Of a stretch of DNA of 28,041 nucleotides, positions 16,411 through 28,041 are shown piece after piece. The notes beneath the pieces were generated by a model, which saw only the letters and a list, made by a program, of their open reading frames with translations, was not told the DNA's origin and did no database searches. The number at the start of each line of letters is the position of its first letter. Positions within the stretch are counted from its first letter, which is position 1. Source of the DNA: an uncultured Collinsella sp. (lineage in GTDB: Bacteria; Actinomycetota; Coriobacteriia; Coriobacteriales; Coriobacteriaceae); contig CAUCXP010000002.1 of the NCBI GenBank assembly GCA_958446785.1, forward strand, positions 1 to 28,041, given 5' to 3'. The position numbers were made by a program, and so were the translations under genes.

Positions 16411-16534
16411 TCGGTCCCTCGGCATCGGTTGCTCAAAATGCCATGTTCTGTGATTTGCGTCGTATCGGGTGCCCTGCCGTTGGGCAATAAAATTGCACCA
16501 TTCGAGCAATAATTTGCGTTGACCTGCTGAAGAA

Positions 16535-16562
16535 TTGTCTCTGCCTTGTAGCGACATATAGT
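16535..16562 (+). promoter_or_regulatory. Possible galU promoter
   Basis: TTGTCT (16535-16540) and TATAGT (16557-16562) are 16 bases apart, about 100 bases before galU. A nearby TTGACC (16519-16524) has no -10 partner at the right distance. Moderate to weak call. Confidence 0.4.
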
Positions 16563-16658
16563 TCCAGCGGTAAGATGCTTGCGTATCGCAATTTGGTCTG
16601 CGGCTGTGTGCCGCACGCATGGGGCGCTTTTGCGCCTGCGAAAGGATCTTTGAATAAC

Positions 16659-17567
16659 ATGAAGGCAATCATCCCCGCCGCCGGTCTTGGCACGCGTTTT
16701 CTGCCTGGCACCAAGTGCACGCCCAAAGAGATGCTGCCGGTGCTCGACAAGCCCGTCATTCAGTACGTCGTCGAGGAGGCACTCGACCCCGAGGAGGTCG
16801 ACGACGCCATCATCGTTACTTCTCCCGGCAAGCCCGAGCTGCTGAACTACTTCCAGCCCGACCGTTCGCTCGAGAACCTGCTGCGCGAGCGCGGCAAGAA
16901 CGCCTATGCCGATGCCGTCGCCCACGCTGGCGGTATGCCGGTCGACTTCCGTTATCAGTACGAGCCCAAGGGCCTCGGCCATGCTATTCGCTCTGCTGCC
17001 GACGCCGTGGCAGGGGAGAACTTCCTGGTTCTTCTGGGCGACTACGTTGTGCCTAACCGCGATATCTGCGACAAGATGCTCGCCGTTTCCAAGGAGCACG
17101 GTGGCGCTTCGGTTATCGCCGTCGCTGCTTGCTCGCCCGAGGAAGTCAGCCGCTACGGCGTTATCGCCGGCGAGCGCGTCGGTTCGCTCGAGGGCGCCGA
17201 GGACGTTGCCGATGCCGAGCCGGGCGCTGTCTGGCGTATCGGCGGTCTGGTTGAGAAGCCCGCTCCCGAGGCTGCTCCGTCCAACCTGTACATCGTCGGT
17301 CGCTACCTGCTGAGCCCGCTGGTCATGGACCTGCTGGCAGATCAGCAGGCCGGCAAGGGCGGCGAGATCCAGCTCACCGACGCCATGGCCCGTTCGCTCG
17401 ACCGCGAGGCCATGTATGCGGTCGTCATCGACCCGCTGTCGGGCTACGACACCGGCACTCCCTCTGGCTGGATGGCCACCAACGCCCTCATGGCTGCAAG
17501 CGACCCCCGCTTTGCCGATGCCTTCTGGGACGCTATCGACGAGCGCGGCGGATTGATGCGCAAGTAA
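16659..17567 (+). CDS. galU: UTP-glucose-1-phosphate uridylyltransferase
   Basis: A 302-residue cytoplasmic enzyme making UDP-glucose from UTP and glucose-1-phosphate, feeding cell-wall polysaccharide, glycolipid and galactose pathways. The nucleotide-binding loop PAAGLGTRFLPGTK (6-19) and PKEMLPVLDKPVIQYVVEEA are diagnostic; GLGHAI, LLGDY, VEKP, GGEIQLTDA and GYDTGTPSGW follow in the usual order. Start ATG 16659 is chosen by homology; an AAAGGA lies 12 bases upstream, slightly far. The longer open frame from 16575 is not supported. It is flanked by terminators on both sides, so it forms its own unit between rplL and rpoB, an unusual position. Confidence 0.97.
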   Translation: MKAIIPAAGLGTRFLPGTKCTPKEMLPVLDKPVIQYVVEEALDPEEVDDAIIVTSPGKPELLNYFQPDRSLENLLRERGKNAYADAVAHAGGMPVDFRYQYEPKGLGHAIRSAADAVAGENFLVLLGDYVVPNRDICDKMLAVSKEHGGASVIAVAACSPEEVSRYGVIAGERVGSLEGAEDVADAEPGAVWRIGGLVEKPAPEAAPSNLYIVGRYLLSPLVMDLLADQQAGKGGEIQLTDAMARSLDREAMYAVVIDPLSGYDTGTPSGWMATNALMAASDPRFADAFWDAIDERGGLMRK

Positions 17568-17587
17568 GCCTTCGGGCATCGACATTT

Positions 17588-17620
17588 ACGGGCGCGGACT
17601 TCGGTTCGCGCCCGTTTTTT
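17588..17620 (+). terminator. Strong terminator after galU
   Basis: ACGGGCGCG (17588-17596) pairs with CGCGCCCGT (17607-17615), extended by three more pairs to a C(TTCG)G tetraloop, and is followed by six Ts. A very stable classic terminator. Confidence 0.93.
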
Positions 17621-17644
17621 ATAAGAGCTGCGATTGCCGGCTCT

Positions 17645-17675
17645 CTGTTCACAGAAAATATATGAACAGATGTTC
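17645..17675. promoter_or_regulatory. TGTTC/GAACA repeat cluster including a LexA-like box, upstream of rpoB
   Basis: CTGTTCA (17645-17651) pairs with TGAACAG (17663-17669). The latter is followed at once by a second TGTTC, giving GAAC-AGAT-GTTC (17664-17675), a match to the core of the Gram-positive LexA box (GAAC-N4-GTTC). The site is about 180 bases before rpoB in an AT-rich stretch. The flanking base on the left is T rather than C. Confidence 0.35.
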
Positions 17676-17753
17676 GATACACATATATCTACCTGCGTGT
17701 TTTCTGTCGAAAATCTTTGCTACTCCAAAAACTCAATCGCGTCAAGGCTTTTC

Positions 17754-17781
17754 TTGCCCAACGGTCGGTACCTGATAAACT
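17754..17781 (+). promoter_or_regulatory. Candidate rpoB promoter
   Basis: TTGCCC (17754-17759) and TAAACT (17776-17781) are 16 bases apart, about 73 bases before the rpoB start. It is the best -35/-10 pair after the galU terminator, which implies that rpoBC has its own promoter. Confidence 0.5.
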
Positions 17782-17854
17782 ATTAGGTTGCGATAACTGG
17801 CGAAGCTATGCCTCGCCAACCCACCGAGCATTTCCGTGAAGGAGGAAAAACCTG

Positions 17855-21346
<3,492 letters not shown>

Positions 21347-21352
21347 TTGACT

Positions 21353-25828
<4,476 letters not shown>

Positions 25829-25873
25829 TTAGTTCCGCCGTTCTAACGAACGGCGGCGACCTCCGTCGCTGCG

Positions 25874-25971
25874 CGGCCCCCAGAGCTACAATCTGTCATT
25901 CAAAAGGCAGGGCATGACCAAAAGGTCAATGCCCTGCCTTTTTCATGCCACCTTGTACGCTCTGGGGGCCG
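25874..25971. repeat. Outer inverted repeat enclosing the rpoBC terminator
   Basis: CGGCCCCCAGAG (25874-25885) is matched perfectly by CTCTGGGGGCCG starting at 25960, and the match continues inward to TACAA/TTGTA with one extra base. The rpoBC terminator hairpin lies inside, giving a nested structure. A further hairpin with no T-run, CCGCCGTTC/GAACGGCGG (25835-25856), precedes it directly after rpoC. Confidence 0.75.
25902..25943 (+). terminator. Terminator of the rpoBC operon
   Basis: A perfect 14-bp stem (25902-25915 with 25929-25942, AAAAGGCAGGGCAT and its complement) is extended by GACC/GGTC around an AAAA loop with one bulged A, and ends in five Ts. It lies about 75 bases after the rpoC stop. 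Confidence 0.93.
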
Positions 25972-26061
25972 CTCGCTTGCGTATGCTCAACCTGTTGCGT
26001 TCCGTTGATCCCTTGCCAAAAAGGGACAGGTTTATTTTGGTAGGTTTTTCATGCTTGAATT

Positions 26062-26090
26062 TGAAACATTTCGCCCGACAAGAGCGTATC
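26062..26090 (+). promoter_or_regulatory. ECF-type promoter of the sigma/anti-sigma operon
   Basis: TGAAAC (26062-26067), a 17-base spacer and CGTATC (26085-26090) match the promoter class used by SigW/SigV-like ECF sigma factors. It is 48 bases before the sigma gene start, implying positive autoregulation by the encoded sigma factor. Confidence 0.7.
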
Positions 26091-26138
26091 TATGGTGAGG
26101 GCCTCATCGAGAATTATTAACGTCACCGGGAGGTGATT

Positions 26139-26657
26139 ATGGAAGAACAAGCATTTAGACAGGCGGTCGAAGATCACCGGGATGTCGTGTTTCGAATCGC
26201 CTTGACGTACCTGCGCGATCGCGCCGATGCCGACGATATTGCCCAAGATGTCTTTCTTAAGTTGCTTAAAAGCGATGGACACTTTGAAAGTTGGGAACAT
26301 CTTCGCCGCTGGCTTATCCGGGTCACGATCAATGAATGTAAATCGCTCTTTCGAAAGCCATGGAGGCGTGTAGAGGATATTGAGAACCTGGCCGATTCGC
26401 TTTCGGCGGCGCAGGATGAGACCAAGGCGGTCCTGTCAGACGTTATGCGACTTCCGGAGCGATTCCGTGTCCCCATCGTGCTCTATTACTATCTGGGCTT
26501 TTCGACCTCAGAGATTGCCGAGTTACTGCATGTGCCAGCCGCGACCGTTCGAACGCGTTTAGCTCGCGGTAGATCGAAGCTCAAATTCATCCTAGAGGAG
26601 GGCGACCGTGAAATCCAATCAAATCAAGCAGGCCTTCGAGTCCATCCAAGCCGATAG
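26139..26657 (+). CDS. ECF-family RNA polymerase sigma factor
   Basis: A 172-residue sigma-70 protein of the extracytoplasmic-function group. Region 2 (about residues 10-75) includes DDIAQDVFLKLLKS and WEHLRRWLIRVTINECKSLFR; region 4 (about 100-150) includes the helix-turn-helix in GFSTSEIAELLHVPAATVRTR. Region 1.1 and region 3 are absent, as is normal for ECF factors. ATG at 26139 follows GGGAGGTG. The last 50 bases overlap the next gene, so the two are translationally coupled, which is typical for an ECF sigma factor and its membrane-bound anti-sigma. The promoter upstream fits self-activation. The signal sensed is unknown; cell-envelope stress is the common theme. Confidence 0.95.
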   Translation: MEEQAFRQAVEDHRDVVFRIALTYLRDRADADDIAQDVFLKLLKSDGHFESWEHLRRWLIRVTINECKSLFRKPWRRVEDIENLADSLSAAQDETKAVLSDVMRLPERFRVPIVLYYYLGFSTSEIAELLHVPAATVRTRLARGRSKLKFILEEGDREIQSNQAGLRVHPSR

Positions 26658-27684
26658 CGATCTTGCCGACCGTGTTATTGATGCTGCTGCGGGTGAGCCG
26701 CTTCATCGAAAGGGCCACGCGAAGCCTCTCTATGTTGCCGTAATCGGATGCCTTGCCGGAGTGCTGGCGACCGGAGGGGTCGCCTACGCCGTCGTCAATT
26801 CCAGCTATTTTGCCTCTGCCTGGGGAAACCATGGCAACGGAGAGTCCATTACCTGGACTCAAGGTGGCTCGTCGGGGACTAAATATACCTACACCAGAGA
26901 GTTTGGTGACGGCATTGCGCCCCAAAGCTTGGAGGGTTCAGTACAGAAGGTCAATCTGTCCGTCGAGGGCAACGGCTATACACTCGACATTCATGATATG
27001 GCTATCGATAAAAACGGTTGCGGTGCCGTGACGTTTACGTTGTCCAATCCAAATGGTGTTAACTACTACAAGCCGGCAGCAGAGACTGGCGAACTTGTTC
27101 TCTATGGTGAAGAAGAAGGGGGCGTCAGTACACCCAGCATGAACTTCGGCGAGGAATGGGCTGATACACGCTGCACCATTGATAAAGACACATCAAGCGA
27201 CACGGTCATTAACGGCACGATGTACTTTGCATCTTGGAATCGCGATCGAGATTTACGACATGCGGTCACCTGGAATATCAGTTGGACGGAGGGCAAAGGT
27301 GAGGATGCGAAGGTGATCGAGGTATCGACGCCAGAGTTTAACGTCGGAGCGCACGTCGATACAAAGGAGCTCCGCTCCGACGACTCGCCTCTCGAGATCA
27401 GCCCGTTTTCCATCCAGACGCACATCGATGATCTGGGCTATGAAGCAGTTGATCATAAACTGACCGTCAGCTACAAGGATGGATCGGAGCAGATTATCGA
27501 AGATGACGACGCAGGGGCGTACAATTTCTATGTTTCGATGGCACGCAATAGCGGAGAGAACATTTGGGTGCCAACGAAGTTGATTGATGTCGATCAAGTG
27601 GTCTCGGTGACCCTTGAGGGCACGAGGTGCACATCAACAGGAGAGACCGAAACAGAAGTACCCTTTACCATCGTCTATTCGTAA
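26608..27684 (+). CDS. Membrane-anchored anti-sigma factor (DUF4179-like)
   Basis: A 358-residue single-pass membrane protein. Residues 1-38 are cytoplasmic and open with MKSNQIKQAFESIQADSDLA, a pattern seen at the start of DUF4179-type anti-sigma proteins. One hydrophobic segment spans residues 41-63. The remaining roughly 290 residues are extracellular, beta-rich and Gly/Ser/Thr-containing, with DIHDMAIDKNGCGAVTFTL and a paired immunoglobulin-like layout suggested by repeated strand patterns. The inferred role is to hold the sigma factor at the membrane until a signal outside the cell releases it. GTG at 26608 follows GAGGAGG and overlaps the sigma gene. The family name is from memory; the anti-sigma role rests mainly on context. 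Confidence 0.85.
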   Translation: MKSNQIKQAFESIQADSDLADRVIDAAAGEPLHRKGHAKPLYVAVIGCLAGVLATGGVAYAVVNSSYFASAWGNHGNGESITWTQGGSSGTKYTYTREFGDGIAPQSLEGSVQKVNLSVEGNGYTLDIHDMAIDKNGCGAVTFTLSNPNGVNYYKPAAETGELVLYGEEEGGVSTPSMNFGEEWADTRCTIDKDTSSDTVINGTMYFASWNRDRDLRHAVTWNISWTEGKGEDAKVIEVSTPEFNVGAHVDTKELRSDDSPLEISPFSIQTHIDDLGYEAVDHKLTVSYKDGSEQIIEDDDAGAYNFYVSMARNSGENIWVPTKLIDVDQVVSVTLEGTRCTSTGETETEVPFTIVYS

Positions 27685-27714
27685 GGTCTAGGCCGCTTTC
27701 CAATAGACCTTCTT
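27683..27714 (+). terminator. Probable terminator after the anti-sigma gene
   Basis: AAGGTCTA (27683-27690) pairs perfectly with TAGACCTT (27704-27711) around a 13-base loop, starting within the stop codon. Only a CTTC-type short pyrimidine run follows, so termination may be inefficient. Confidence 0.5.
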
Positions 27715-27726
27715 CCTAATTGTCAG

Positions 27727-27760
27727 AAAAAAGGCATCCCCAAACAACTCTGGGAATGCC
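27727..27760 (-). terminator. Terminator for the minus-strand gene at the right edge
   Basis: Read leftward, an 8-bp stem with one mismatch (GGCAT.CCC/GGG.ATGCC, 27733-27760) is followed by six Ts on the minus strand (27727-27732). It lies about 80 bases after the stop of the partial gene at 27839. A second perfect hairpin, GGCATTC-ATA-GAATGCC (27813-27829), sits between. Confidence 0.75.
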
Positions 27761-27838
27761 ATTCATTCATGCATACATTTCTTAATGATTGCTCTGCAAT
27801 CCTTAAGCTCGCGGCATTCATAGAATGCCCACTTAAAT

Positions 27839-28041
27839 TTATACAAGCAATTCTCTTATCATCTTTGCGTTAAATTCAACTGAATCCACGTCATTTACTT
27901 CTATCTGATATAAAGCGTTTGCAGCTATATGTTCTGCTGCCTGCTCTAAATCTCTTATACCACTTGTATTCTTATAAATTTCAATAACTTCATCTAATGC
28001 TTCATCTGTCATAATGCATTCATTTTCCTTAAGACTCATAC
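27839..28041 (-). CDS. C-terminal fragment resembling the lid region of a Lon-type AAA+ protein (truncated by window edge)
   Basis: Sixty-six residues are visible, ending at TAA (27839-27841). The frame is open to the right edge; the ATG at 28039 could be internal. The segment TDEALDEVIEIYKNTSGIRD followed by LEQAAEHIAANAL resembles the small helical (lid) domain of Lon ATPases, where the typical pattern is a YTRE-SGVRNLER-type motif. If that is right, the protein ends where Lon would continue into its protease domain, so it would be a protease-less or truncated relative. Composition is clearly AT-rich with codons such as ATA, AGA and TTG, unlike the rest of the window, which suggests recent acquisition. 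The functional call is tentative. Confidence 0.5.
   Translation of the reverse strand, partial: MSLKENECIMTDEALDEVIEIYKNTSGIRDLEQAAEHIAANALYQIEVNDVDSVEFNAKMIRELLV

Overview
This 28 kb window is chromosomal DNA of a high-GC actinobacterium. RpoB and RpoC look actinobacterial, strong AGGAGG-type ribosome binding sites precede most genes, and C/G-ending codons dominate. The gene mix (ArcD-like antiporter, FeoA-FeoB fusion, PTS plus GH4, rplJL-galU-rpoBC) suggests a gut Coriobacteriia member, most likely Collinsella or a close relative. The taxon is inferred, not proven. No tRNA, rRNA, CRISPR array, complete insertion sequence or prophage was seen.

Layout. 1-949: C-terminal part of an amino-acid antiporter, followed by a terminator and a palindromic repeat. 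1412-1732: small unknown protein. 1854-4214: FeoA-FeoB ferrous iron importer behind a tandem-palindrome operator candidate. 4529-8557: sugar module of PTS EIICB, convergent RpiR-type regulator and a GH4 phospho-glycosidase divergent from the regulator. 8648-10847: unknown membrane protein and an MFS exporter, followed by a second copy of the palindromic repeat. 11001-12944: cytoplasmic GH13 enzyme and a hypoxanthine-DNA-glycosylase-like protein. 12946-13608 (minus): flavodoxin-like unknown. 13702-14838: class I aminotransferase.

14871-25943 is the core expression block. It starts with a ~260 bp imperfect palindrome carrying the likely rplJ promoter, then an L10 leader with attenuator, rplJ, rplL, terminator, galU, terminator, rpoB, rpoC and a strong terminator. 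galU sits between rplL and rpoB, so the usual rplJL-rpoBC operon is split by two terminators. 26062-27711 is an ECF sigma factor and its membrane anti-sigma partner, with a textbook ECF promoter in front, so the pair is probably autoregulated. The last ~350 bases turn AT-rich and hold the end of a minus-strand gene resembling the lid region of Lon-type AAA+ proteins, possibly the edge of an acquired segment.

The most striking observations are in RNA polymerase. RpoC carries a ~225-residue C-terminal extension containing a domain that aligns without gaps to the RpoA C-terminal domain and keeps most of its DNA-contact residues. RpoB has a fork loop 2 that is 8 residues longer than usual and unrelated to the canonical sequence. 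Both subunits end in acidic tails sharing a short LD[D/E]L...VDTD motif.
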